A stretch of DNA of 64,000 nucleotides from Planctomycetaceae bacterium (lineage in GTDB: Bacteria; Planctomycetota; Planctomycetia; Planctomycetales; Planctomycetaceae): contig JACKHO010000010.1 in assembly GCA_020638955.1 (NCBI GenBank), positions 62,001-126,000 of the forward strand, in the 5' to 3' direction. Below the pieces are notes generated by a model. That model did no database searches, was not told the DNA's origin, and worked only from the letters and a program-made list of their open reading frames with translations. Positions 44,508 through 51,935 of the stretch are shown here, in pieces. Made by a program: the position numbers and the translations under genes. Position 1 is the stretch's first letter, and each line of letters starts with the position of its first letter.

Positions 44508-45059
44508 CTAGAGTTGGGAATCTGTCTCGCTTGGTCCGTCACGCCCAAGAAGTCGTCTTAATTCGTCTGGATCAACAGCAAGTCCCCCACCTTGCTGCTT
44601 GAGGAGTGACAGAGCTTCAATCAGTCTCGCTAGGCCTTCGGTCTCCGCAGTAATCCGTCGGGTTTCAGCGTCCATGCGAATCGCCTCCGCTTCTGCCTCA
44701 GTTTTGGCGGCCTCAGCTTCACGTCGCCTCCTTTCTATTCGGGCTTCGGCGTCTTTTCGCTTGTGAAGTGTCGCGCGGTTTGAGGCTTCCACTGCCTCTG
44801 CCAAAACTTGTTTTCCTTTTGCTCCGGCCAATTCTGCTTCTGCTTCTTCCTTCTCCGTTCTAACTTCAATTCCCCGAATGTGGGCGTTCTTAATCCGACG
44901 AATGTCTGTCGCCAATCCGTTGTTGACGACCGACATCAAAGCTTCCGCTACGGAGAGTGTTGCAGCCCAGATTGATTTTGCATGCCGTTTCGTTGGATCG
45001 CCGATTGCTCGGGCCATCCATTTGTAGATCGTGCCTCCAAATTCGGATATCGCACTCAT
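44508..45059 (-). CDS. Coiled-coil protein coupled to pentapeptide-repeat gene
   Basis: 183 residues. A helical N-terminal part (about 1-60, with IWAATLSVAEALMSVVNN) is followed by a highly charged coiled coil over about 65-145 (EASNRATLHKRKDAEARIER; then an Ala/Glu stretch). The C-terminal helix LARLIEALSLLKQQ leads into DPDELRRLLGRDG. Not a recognised family. Its ATG overlaps the stop of the pentapeptide-repeat gene as ATGA (45056-45059), which implies stoichiometric coupled translation. Confidence 0.7.
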   Translation of the reverse strand: MSAISEFGGTIYKWMARAIGDPTKRHAKSIWAATLSVAEALMSVVNNGLATDIRRIKNAHIRGIEVRTEKEEAEAELAGAKGKQVLAEAVEASNRATLHKRKDAEARIERRRREAEAAKTEAEAEAIRMDAETRRITAETEGLARLIEALSLLKQQGGGLAVDPDELRRLLGRDGPSETDSQL

Positions 45060-45814
45060 TTGGCAACTCCGACTTTAATCTGCTGGCCATCCGTGACGAA
45101 TTCCAGACCAAGTCCACCAGCGGCGATGTGCAGGTCAGATAGGGCATCAAGAACGCCCTGAATCGTTTTGGCCGAAGCGTCTCCTGGGTCGACGAATACC
45201 ACTATGCCGTCATAAATCGTGTCTAGATCATTAGCAGACCAAAATGGAACGCCAGTTGCGTAACGCTCCAAAAGCTTTTGAAGTGTTTCCCCCCGGTCCA
45301 CTCCTTGAAGGTTTGCTCCCTCAAGATTCGCTCCCTCAAGGCTAGAGCCACTTAGATTCGCGCGGCTGAGATTCGCGCCGCTGAGATTCGCGCCGCTGAG
45401 ATTTGCGCCGCTGAGGTTCGCACGGCTGAGGTTCGCATGGCTGAGGTTTGCACCACTTAGGTTCGCATTCTGTAAGTAAGTCTTTCCAAGCGTCGACTTG
45501 CTGAGGTCTGCACCGCTGAGGTCTGCCCCCCCAAAATATGCCCTATCGAGCTTCGCCTCCCTCAGGTCCGCTCCGCTGAGGTAGGCCCCAAACAAGTACG
45601 CGCCGCTGAGATCCGCCCCGCTGAGATCCGCCTTTCTGAGATCCGCCTCATTGAGTTTTGCTACATTAAGTCTCGCCTTGCTCAGGTTCGCGCCGCGAAG
45701 ATCCGCACCAATGAGATCCGCTTTGCGGAGGTTCAATCGAGTGTCGGGGTGCGCTTCTCGCCAAGCAGTAATTGCGGCGACGCCATTCTTAACAACCAGA
45801 ATATCCGCCTTCAT
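45056..45814 (-). CDS. Pentapeptide-repeat protein with C-terminal domain
   Basis: 252 residues. Residues 1-30 are a short helical lead-in (VVKNGVAAITAWREAHPDTR) of the type seen before pentapeptide blocks. Residues 31-170 are about 28 pentapeptide repeats of the A(D/N)LxX type, forming a right-handed beta-helix (ADLSGADLSGAYLFGAYL). The tail of about 75 residues (ANDLDTIYDGIVVFVDPGDA) is a separate alpha/beta domain I cannot name. Pentapeptide proteins can mimic DNA or serve as scaffolds. ATG 45814 is used. First gene of an ATGA-coupled pair. Confidence 0.85.
   Translation of the reverse strand: MKADILVVKNGVAAITAWREAHPDTRLNLRKADLIGADLRGANLSKARLNVAKLNEADLRKADLSGADLSGAYLFGAYLSGADLREAKLDRAYFGGADLSGADLSKSTLGKTYLQNANLSGANLSHANLSRANLSGANLSGANLSGANLSRANLSGSSLEGANLEGANLQGVDRGETLQKLLERYATGVPFWSANDLDTIYDGIVVFVDPGDASAKTIQGVLDALSDLHIAAGGLGLEFVTDGQQIKVGVAK
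45350..45470. repeat. 15 bp tandem repeats inside the pentapeptide gene
   Basis: Near-identical 15-mers of the CCGCTGAGATTCGCG type run in tandem; they encode ANLSG units on the minus strand. Several consecutive copies are almost identical at DNA level, which suggests recent expansion by slippage. This is coding, not a CRISPR array or satellite. Confidence 0.8.
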
Positions 45815-45973
45815 TTTCCGTTCCCACCAAAGGGTTATGTTGCGAAACCCCAGTCTATCTGTTTTCAAATGCACGATCCATGTTGGCTGGGGTCGGGGTA
45901 CTCAGAAAGAGCATGCTATTCAGATGTTAGATCGCCGCACCATGCCCTAGAGCTACTGTAACCAATCGGTTTT

Positions 45974-46090
45974 CGTAGGTCATGCTGTGCATGACGACAG
46001 TCGGAGATCCGGTCTTCCGCACGTATCCGTGACCCAAAACGGGCACGGTTATCAATGACGTTTCGTCAGGCGAATGAGCCTGACCTACCG
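45974..46090. repeat. REPIN-like element: two hairpins in inverted order
   Basis: Left hairpin GTCATGC-tgt-GCATGAC (45979-45995) and right hairpin GTCAGGC-gaatga-GCCTGAC (46065-46084) sit about 70 bp apart. They are bordered by inverted ends GTAGGTCA (45975-45982) and TGACCTAC (46081-46088). The right end overlaps the last codons and the stop of the sulfatase-esterase gene. Confidence 0.75.
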
Positions 46091-48358
46091 TGACTGTACC
46101 TCCCCCCTCAGCACCCTCCCCAAAAACTCATCTGCCACGTCAATCATTTCATCGAACCAAACCTGTTTTCCCAAGAACGGATGCGGGGCGTTTTTGATGA
46201 CTGTCAGGCCCGTTGGGATGTTGTGCTTTGCCAACTGTTCGCGGAATGTGTCGGCGTGAGTGCTGGGGTCGTCGAGTTCGCCGGTGAGGAACCAGCAGGG
46301 GGGATCGTGTTCGTCCAGATGTTCCAGCGGTGAGGCGAGGCGGTAGGTGTTTGGTTGATCTGCCTGCGAGCCGCCGAGGAATTGTCGCCAGATTTGGCCT
46401 CGATTTTCATCTGCGGAGATGTCTTTTGTCCGCTGCGAAAGGAAGTCGGTTTGGGCTCCCATAGGAAGGGCAGCCTGGATGGTGCTGCTGAACTCGGCGT
46501 TGCCGCCATCGCCTTCCAGTTCGGGAACACCGCCCGAGGTTGCGAGCAAAGCGACCAGATGTCCGCCTGCCGACAGGCCAATGGCACCGATGTGTGCTTC
46601 ATCAATGCCGTACTCGTTGGCGTGTGCCCGGAGAAATCGGACGGCGGCTTTGCAGTCGTGAATGGCAGCGGGGAAGGGGGCTTCGCCGCTGAGTCGATAA
46701 GAAATGGTGGCGGTCACGTATCCCCGGGCTGCGAGTGCCTGTGCGATGTTTCCATGACTGAGTCGGTTTCCATTCGCCCAGCCACCGCCATGAATGCAAA
46801 CCACGGCTGGCAGTTTCCCCCAGGCTGAATTGGGGCGATAAATGTTCATTTCCAACGTGCGGTCGCCGTAACGGGCGTAGGTGACGTCCTGCTTTGCATG
46901 CAGACTCGCCACGGTTGCTGCCGGGATTTCCGTACGACCATCGGGCCGAGGAGGTATGAATTCGCCAGCGGGGCGGGCGTCGAGTCGCATTTCGTCCTGA
47001 AAAAGAACCGCCATGCCACGCAGCTTCCGCAGGATTTCGCCGTTGCGAACAAGCGTCGTCTCGCCAGGGTCTTTCTCCAGGTCATACAGCTGCAGTTGGG
47101 GATTCAAATAGAGCTTCCAGTTCCGCCAGCGAACGGCCGACAAGGTTCCTTCACTGCCGTGGTAGAAGAACGCTTCACTGTACTCCAGCCGATTAATAAG
47201 CGGCTCCCATTCTCCCGGCGGGTCCCAGCGACGACGTAGTGGTACCGCTGCATTGAGTGATTTTTTCAGGCCCGGCGGCGGGACGAATTTCGTCTCACCT
47301 TTCAAAAGCGGACTGATGTCACGCCCGTCAATGACGCGGCCTTCTGGAACTTCAATTCCTGCGAAAGTTGCCAGTGTGGGATACCAGTCCATCGCACGGA
47401 TGACTGCCGCTGCCTCAGCATTCTGCTGCAGCCCGAGTCCCGGTCCCCAGGCAATGGCGGGAACGCGAATTCCCCCTTCGAGAGTGGAGAGTTTGTTTCC
47501 CCGAATTCTCTGCTCGGGCGTGCGACCGGGACCGCGTCCGTTGTCGGAGGCGTACACGACGAGTGTTTTGTCGGCAATGTTCAAACGCTTGAGTGTGTCG
47601 AGCAGTCGACCGACGTTGTGGTCGAGTTCCTGAATGGCATCACCGTACTCGCCCCAGTTGGATGTCCCCTGAAACTCGTCGCTGACACCGAGAGGATTGT
47701 GCAGCATGGTATGCGGGAGATACAGAAAGAACGGCCCGTCCTTGTGCTGCTCAATGAAACTGATCGCTTCGTCGGTATAGAGTTTCGTCAGCTCTGCGGG
47801 ATCGGCGGGGCGTTTGACCACTTCGTCATTCCGCATGAGCGGGACGCCACCTTCGTTCTCGAAGTAGACCACCTCTACAGGATCGAGGTTGTGCAGCAAC
47901 CCGAAGTAGTAATCAAACCCCTGATTCTTCGGCAGGAACGGTTCGTGAAATCCCAAATGCCATTTGCCAATACAGGCGGTTGCGTAACCGTTGTCTTGCA
48001 GCAACTCCGCGATGGTCAATTCGTCGGGATGAATGCCGGAATTCGAATCAGCCCGATGAACCCAAATGTGGTTTCCCACCCGGCGGGGATAGCAGCCTGT
48101 GAGTAACCCGGCCCGCGACGGACTGCAAATGGGTGCTGCGGAGTAGTAGTCAGTGAAGCGTGTTCCTTCGGCAGCCAGAGCATCGATCCTTGGCGTCTTG
48201 ACCTCTGTTGCCCCGTAACAACCGAGGTCATAGTACCCCTGGTCGTCGACGAAAATGAAGAGAATGTTTGGCCGTTGAGTTTCTGCGGCAGTGGCTCCAG
48301 TTGTCAGCGATGTCAAAGCAACAACAGCGACGAATGCGTGAAGCAACCAGTTCTTCAT
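46085..48358 (-). CDS. Sulfatase / alpha-beta hydrolase (esterase) fusion
   Basis: 757 residues with a signal peptide (MKNWLLHAFVAVVALTSLTT). The N-terminal half is a formylglycine-dependent sulfatase: RPNILFIFVDDQG metal-binding start, Cys78 in ICSPSRAGLLTG (CxPSR) and GKWHLGF. The C-terminal ~270 residues are an alpha/beta hydrolase of the acetyl-xylan-esterase/HSL type, with oxyanion VVCIHGGGWANG, nucleophile GLSAGGH, an acid in FLTGELDDPSTHAD and a likely His in NAPHPFLG. The protein may remove sulfate and acyl groups from the same polysaccharide (inference). The stop TAG is provided by the repeat at 45974-46090. Start 48358 is chosen; 48373 is an alternative. Confidence 0.9.
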   Translation of the reverse strand: MKNWLLHAFVAVVALTSLTTGATAAETQRPNILFIFVDDQGYYDLGCYGATEVKTPRIDALAAEGTRFTDYYSAAPICSPSRAGLLTGCYPRRVGNHIWVHRADSNSGIHPDELTIAELLQDNGYATACIGKWHLGFHEPFLPKNQGFDYYFGLLHNLDPVEVVYFENEGGVPLMRNDEVVKRPADPAELTKLYTDEAISFIEQHKDGPFFLYLPHTMLHNPLGVSDEFQGTSNWGEYGDAIQELDHNVGRLLDTLKRLNIADKTLVVYASDNGRGPGRTPEQRIRGNKLSTLEGGIRVPAIAWGPGLGLQQNAEAAAVIRAMDWYPTLATFAGIEVPEGRVIDGRDISPLLKGETKFVPPPGLKKSLNAAVPLRRRWDPPGEWEPLINRLEYSEAFFYHGSEGTLSAVRWRNWKLYLNPQLQLYDLEKDPGETTLVRNGEILRKLRGMAVLFQDEMRLDARPAGEFIPPRPDGRTEIPAATVASLHAKQDVTYARYGDRTLEMNIYRPNSAWGKLPAVVCIHGGGWANGNRLSHGNIAQALAARGYVTATISYRLSGEAPFPAAIHDCKAAVRFLRAHANEYGIDEAHIGAIGLSAGGHLVALLATSGGVPELEGDGGNAEFSSTIQAALPMGAQTDFLSQRTKDISADENRGQIWRQFLGGSQADQPNTYRLASPLEHLDEHDPPCWFLTGELDDPSTHADTFREQLAKHNIPTGLTVIKNAPHPFLGKQVWFDEMIDVADEFLGRVLRGEVQSR

Positions 48359-48386
48359 AGGTCTAAGTTCCATGTTGGCCTCATTC

Positions 48387-48409
48387 CACAGACAGGAATC
48401 TGTGCCACC
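48387..48409. repeat. Palindromic repeat family C, copy 3
   Basis: CACAGA-caggaa-TCTGTG followed by CCACC: the core lost two bases, so the stem is 6 bp. It lies 30 bp upstream of the sulfatase-esterase start and downstream of ydcZ. Confidence 0.8.
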
Positions 48410-48433
48410 AGTGAGTTGATCGTGTCGCGGTTT

Positions 48434-48886
48434 CTACTGTTTCCCAAACTGAATAAGCACTGTCCCCAGCACCAGCAGCAGGCAGCCGAAGACCTTCTTC
48501 AGGGTGACGGGATCTTTGGGAACGTTTAGTAGTCCGAAGTGATCAACAATGAGGGACATGATGAGCTGGCCGACAATGGCGGCAGCCAGCACTTTGGCGG
48601 TGCCAATTTGTGGCACGAGTGACAGCACGGCGGTGACGAAGACAGCCCCGAGCAGTCCGCCGGTGCAGAGGTACCAGGGGATGCTGGTTCCTTCCGGAAG
48701 AGAAGGGATTCCCTTAGACGTCGTCAGCGTCAGTAGGCCGAGAATGACAGTGCCCCCCAGAAACGAAATGAACGCAGCCAGGATCCGGTTCTCGGTGAGA
48801 ACTCCCAGCCGACCATTCACGACCGACTGAACAGGAATGATGCTGGCAGCCAACGCGGCGACGAGCATGAGCAGGGCAGTTTTCAT
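48434..48886 (-). CDS. YdcZ-type (DUF606) DMT-family transporter half
   Basis: 150 residues with five hydrophobic helices: ALLMLVAALAASIIPVQSVV, LAAFISFLGGTVILGLLTL, WYLCTGGLLGAVFVTAVLSL, KVLAAAIVGQLIMSLIVDHF and VFGCLLLVLGTVLIQFG. The motif SVVNGRLG near residue 20 and GQLIMSLIVDHFG later match the DUF606/YdcZ family of small drug/metabolite-type membrane proteins. Substrate unknown. ATG 48886 gives the normal family length; longer in-frame starts overlap msrA. Confidence 0.85.
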   Translation of the reverse strand: MKTALLMLVAALAASIIPVQSVVNGRLGVLTENRILAAFISFLGGTVILGLLTLTTSKGIPSLPEGTSIPWYLCTGGLLGAVFVTAVLSLVPQIGTAKVLAAAIVGQLIMSLIVDHFGLLNVPKDPVTLKKVFGCLLLVLGTVLIQFGKQ

Positions 48887-48915
48887 GACGAATTCGGTCC
48901 AGACAACTTGTATGC

Positions 48916-48961
48916 GGTTGAGATGGTTGAGGGTGGCTGCGCCACTGTTGAGATGGTTGAG
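48916..48961. repeat. Palindromic repeat family D, copy 2
   Basis: GAGATGGTTGAG on both sides of the core GTGGCTGCGCCAC. It fills most of the gap between msrA and ydcZ. Confidence 0.85.
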
Positions 48962-48972
48962 CAACTTGGAGC

Positions 48973-49461
48973 TTATTCCAGTTTCCAGTTGGGTCTGGCG
49001 AAGTGGCAGGTGTAGCCGTTGGGGTAGCGCAGCAAGTAATCCTGGTGTTCGGGTTCTGCTTCCCAGAAGTCGCTGGCTGGCTCCACTTGTGTCACCACCG
49101 GGCCGGGCCACTTGCGTGATTGGTTGACTTCCGAAATGAGCTGTTCGGCCACCTGCTTCTGTTCGTCGCTCGTGTAATAAATCGCGGAGCGGTACGACGT
49201 GCCGATGTCATTCCCCTGGCGATTTGGCGTGGTCGGGTCATGAATTTGGAAGAAGAATTCGAGCAGTTGTCGGTAGCTGAGTTGTGCGGGATCAAACACA
49301 ACTTCAATCGCTTCGGCATGTGTGCCGTGGTTACGGTATGTGGCGTGGGGAACATCACCCCCGCTGTAGCCGACACGCGTACTTTCCACGCCGGGAAGTT
49401 TTCGGATCAAATCCTGCATCCCCCAGAAGCATCCCCCCGCCAGTACTGCTCGTTCACTCAT
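48973..49461 (-). CDS. msrA: Peptide methionine sulfoxide reductase MsrA
   Basis: Repairs methionine-S-sulfoxide in proteins using thioredoxin. Catalytic Cys11 in AGGCFWG, the GYSGG motif with TYRNHGTHAEAIEV, and DPTTPNRQGNDIGTSYRSAI. 162 residues, normal length. No MsrB domain is fused. ATG 49461. Probably a housekeeping gene, adjacent to the YdcZ-like gene across a family D repeat. Confidence 0.95.
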   Translation of the reverse strand: MSERAVLAGGCFWGMQDLIRKLPGVESTRVGYSGGDVPHATYRNHGTHAEAIEVVFDPAQLSYRQLLEFFFQIHDPTTPNRQGNDIGTSYRSAIYYTSDEQKQVAEQLISEVNQSRKWPGPVVTQVEPASDFWEAEPEHQDYLLRYPNGYTCHFARPNWKLE

Positions 49462-49784
49462 TGTGGTGCCTTAGTGTTCGTGAGAATTCGACACCGGCAT
49501 TATAGGCGATGTCGATCGACTTGAAATCGGGATGGTTTCGGCAATCAGCCGGACAAATCTCTGCGGCCTGGCAATTGGCGGAACGGTTGTTTCTGCACGA
49601 TGAAGCACTTTTCCGTCACGTTGTAGCGATTGCAGCGGTTGCCCACCCGTAATCCGAAAGAATTCGTTGAAGGTTTGGCAGCAATATGCGTGACGCGAGC
49701 TAGTTTTGCATTGAGTTCACAGCTTGATGAAGTGTTGTCGGAAGGGGCCGACGCACAGCACAAGGAACAACTGGACACACTCCA
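49462..49784. other. Intergenic region between msrA and tadE, ~320 bp
   Basis: Divergent region that should hold promoters for msrA (minus) and for the tad pair (plus). I see no clear promoter pair, hairpin or repeat; the short open frames here do not look coding. Confidence 0.35.
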
Positions 49785-50240
49785 ATGCAGCAGGCTATTC
49801 CTCAAAGAACTGACAATCGACCCGGTCAAAACCGCGAACGAACGGGCGCCGCGGCGGTCGAGTTTGCACTCATTGCGCCGCTTTTTCTGTTGTTTCTCGC
49901 GGGAATTGTCGAGTTCGGCAACGCATTTCGTATTGAGCACTCACTCTCGAACGCCTGTCGACGCGGTGCACGCGTCGCTGTCACCCGAGGGACCACATCT
50001 GCCCAGGTCGAACAGAAAGTGCAATCACACTGTGCCAAGCTTCTGGGTGTCGCGGAGACCGATGTCACCGTCGTGACTTCACTCAACGGGCTGGACAACA
50101 CCGAAATTGGTCCAGCCGTTCAGGGTGATGAAATCATGGTGTCGGTCAGCCTGCCTTATTCGAAGGCGAGCGTCGGGTTCTTTTCCAGTTGGTTCAGCGA
50201 GGCCACGCTTTCTTCCGCTTGCATTATGGAACGGGAATGA
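49785..50240 (+). CDS. TadE-like pilus-assembly protein
   Basis: 151 residues. The N-terminal TadE segment is GAAAVEFALIAPLFLLFLAG, in which Glu lies five residues after the first Ala as in type IV pilin-like helices; IVEFGNAFRIEHSLSNACRRGAR follows. TadE-type proteins are minor pseudopilins of the Flp/Tad secretion and pilus machinery. The gene ends in ATGA and so overlaps the vWA gene. No core tad genes (ATPase, secretin) are in the window. Confidence 0.85.
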   Translation: MQQAIPQRTDNRPGQNRERTGAAAVEFALIAPLFLLFLAGIVEFGNAFRIEHSLSNACRRGARVAVTRGTTSAQVEQKVQSHCAKLLGVAETDVTVVTSLNGLDNTEIGPAVQGDEIMVSVSLPYSKASVGFFSSWFSEATLSSACIMERE

Positions 50241-51766
50241 TCAGTCGCGACTCAGTGAAACGAATGGCGTCGGCGTGGGACAAGCATCCACGTCGCGGAG
50301 TGCTCATTGTCTGGATTGCACTCTGCCTGATCATCATCATGGCCTTTGTCGCGTACTCGGTCGACCTGGGTTTGATGGTTACCTGTGAGTCGGAACTTCA
50401 AAACGCCGCCGATGCAGGTTCCATGTCGGGTGCCCGGGCACTTCGAAATGGCCGGACAGCTGCCATCGATACGGCCCAGATTTGGGCGGAAAAAAACTCG
50501 GCTGCTGGAGAGCTCGTTTCTCTCGTGCCAAGTGAAGACGTGGAAATTGGAATTTGGGACCGGGACACGGACTCGTTTGTGCCAGTGCCCGCTTCCTCAT
50601 CAACGAGTCCCAACGCAGTCCGTGTGACCTGTCGGAGACAAGCGGCGCGCGGGACGGGACTGCCGCTGTCATTTGCTCCCATGATTGGTGTGAACTCGGC
50701 AGACTTGAGTGCCTCTTCCGTGACCACGTTGAGAGCCCGAGACACCATGCTCGTGGTCGACCTTTCGGGGTCGATGAACGACGACGGGAAAATTAAATCG
50801 ATTCCGTATTTAGGCCGTGCGGTTGTCGAGCAACAACTCCTGAAAATCTGGCAGGACATGGGCAGCCCCACGTTCGGCAATATGGGGTTCACGACAACCT
50901 ACGTGGCTCCCTCGTCGTCCTCGGAGGAATCGAGCAGCGAAGAATCGAGCTCAAAAGAAAGTGGCGGCGAAGAAGGGAGCAGTTCAACAAACTACGCTGA
51001 AGTGCAGGCTGCGCTAGGGCTCGATACGGTGACCTACCCGTTCGCTGGGAGCAGTTGGAACGACTACATCGCGTACGTGCAAAGCAACCCGATGCTGCAA
51101 ACCTTCGGCTACGACGACCAGTACGGTGGTCTCACACTCATTGATTTCTGGCTGTCGCAGGCCAACAACTCGTCCACCCGGCCCGAGTTGTGGCAGACGC
51201 AGGAACAGCCCATTGGGGCCGTGAAAAGTTCCGTTCAACTCTACTGCGACATCGTCGGATACTCGTCCGGGGATGACCGGGTGGGGCTCGTTGCATATTC
51301 GTATCCCGACACGTCGGGAGCCATTCTGGAGAGTCCGCTGACCTACGATGTCAACGCCGTCGCATCCATTATGTGGCAACGTCAGGCGGGGCACTACAGT
51401 CCCTACACCAACATTGGTGCGGGAATCCGGAAGGCCCGGCTGGAACTGGAAACGAACAGTCGCCCCCTGTCCGACAAAGTCATTGTCATGATGACCGACG
51501 GACAGGCAAATCGGCCGACCTCGCAAAGTGTGGCCCGGCAATATGCCCTTGATGAGGCAAAGCTGGCTGCAGATGCCGGGATTAAAGTGATGTGTGTCAG
51601 TCTGGGCCGCGGGGCCGATCGAACACTCCTCGACGAAATCGCGCAAATGACTGGCGGCGTGCACTACAACGTGCCACCAAGCTACAAGATCGAGGAATAC
51701 AACACGGAAATGTTGAACTTCTACCGGGCCATTGCGGAAGACCGCGTGCCGGAAATGGTACAGTAA
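50237..51766 (+). CDS. TadG-like protein with von Willebrand A domain
   Basis: 509 residues. The N-terminal TadG helix (VLIVWIALCLIIIMAFVAYS) leads into VDLGLMVTCESELQNAADAG, as in TadG proteins. A vWA domain has the MIDAS motif DLSGS in TMLVVDLSGSMNDDGK, and later VIVMMTDGQANRP. An insert of about 25 residues rich in Ser and Glu separates the first MIDAS strand from the rest. ATG 50237 overlaps the tadE stop by 4 bp. Likely exported and anchored by one helix. vWA domains bind ligands through a metal ion. Confidence 0.85.
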   Translation: MISRDSVKRMASAWDKHPRRGVLIVWIALCLIIIMAFVAYSVDLGLMVTCESELQNAADAGSMSGARALRNGRTAAIDTAQIWAEKNSAAGELVSLVPSEDVEIGIWDRDTDSFVPVPASSSTSPNAVRVTCRRQAARGTGLPLSFAPMIGVNSADLSASSVTTLRARDTMLVVDLSGSMNDDGKIKSIPYLGRAVVEQQLLKIWQDMGSPTFGNMGFTTTYVAPSSSSEESSSEESSSKESGGEEGSSSTNYAEVQAALGLDTVTYPFAGSSWNDYIAYVQSNPMLQTFGYDDQYGGLTLIDFWLSQANNSSTRPELWQTQEQPIGAVKSSVQLYCDIVGYSSGDDRVGLVAYSYPDTSGAILESPLTYDVNAVASIMWQRQAGHYSPYTNIGAGIRKARLELETNSRPLSDKVIVMMTDGQANRPTSQSVARQYALDEAKLAADAGIKVMCVSLGRGADRTLLDEIAQMTGGVHYNVPPSYKIEEYNTEMLNFYRAIAEDRVPEMVQ

Positions 51767-51876
51767 AGCGAGGGTGGCAATAGTTGCTGCCGTTAGCCAT
51801 GCGAACGTGAGGGGAGTTTCCCCACGGGAAGCCTCCCTAACGACAATCTGCCGTTCACTCCCCACTTCTCCAGCAT

Positions 51877-51901
51877 GTCGGCCAGACATTGTCTGGCCGA
51901 C
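51877..51901. repeat. Palindrome between the vWA gene and leuB
   Basis: An 11 bp perfect stem (GTCGGCCAGAC / GTCTGGCCGAC) with a 3-base loop ATT, in the convergent gap. No T-run follows. REP-type or weak bidirectional terminator. Confidence 0.6.
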
Positions 51902-51935
51902 CGCTTCCTCGCGAAATCCAGGTTGAAGAGATTCC

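Noticed and set aside
45350..45470. Regular short repeats resembling a CRISPR or minisatellite
   Set aside because: Units are 15 bp with no spacers and stay in frame; they encode the pentapeptide repeat ANLSG.
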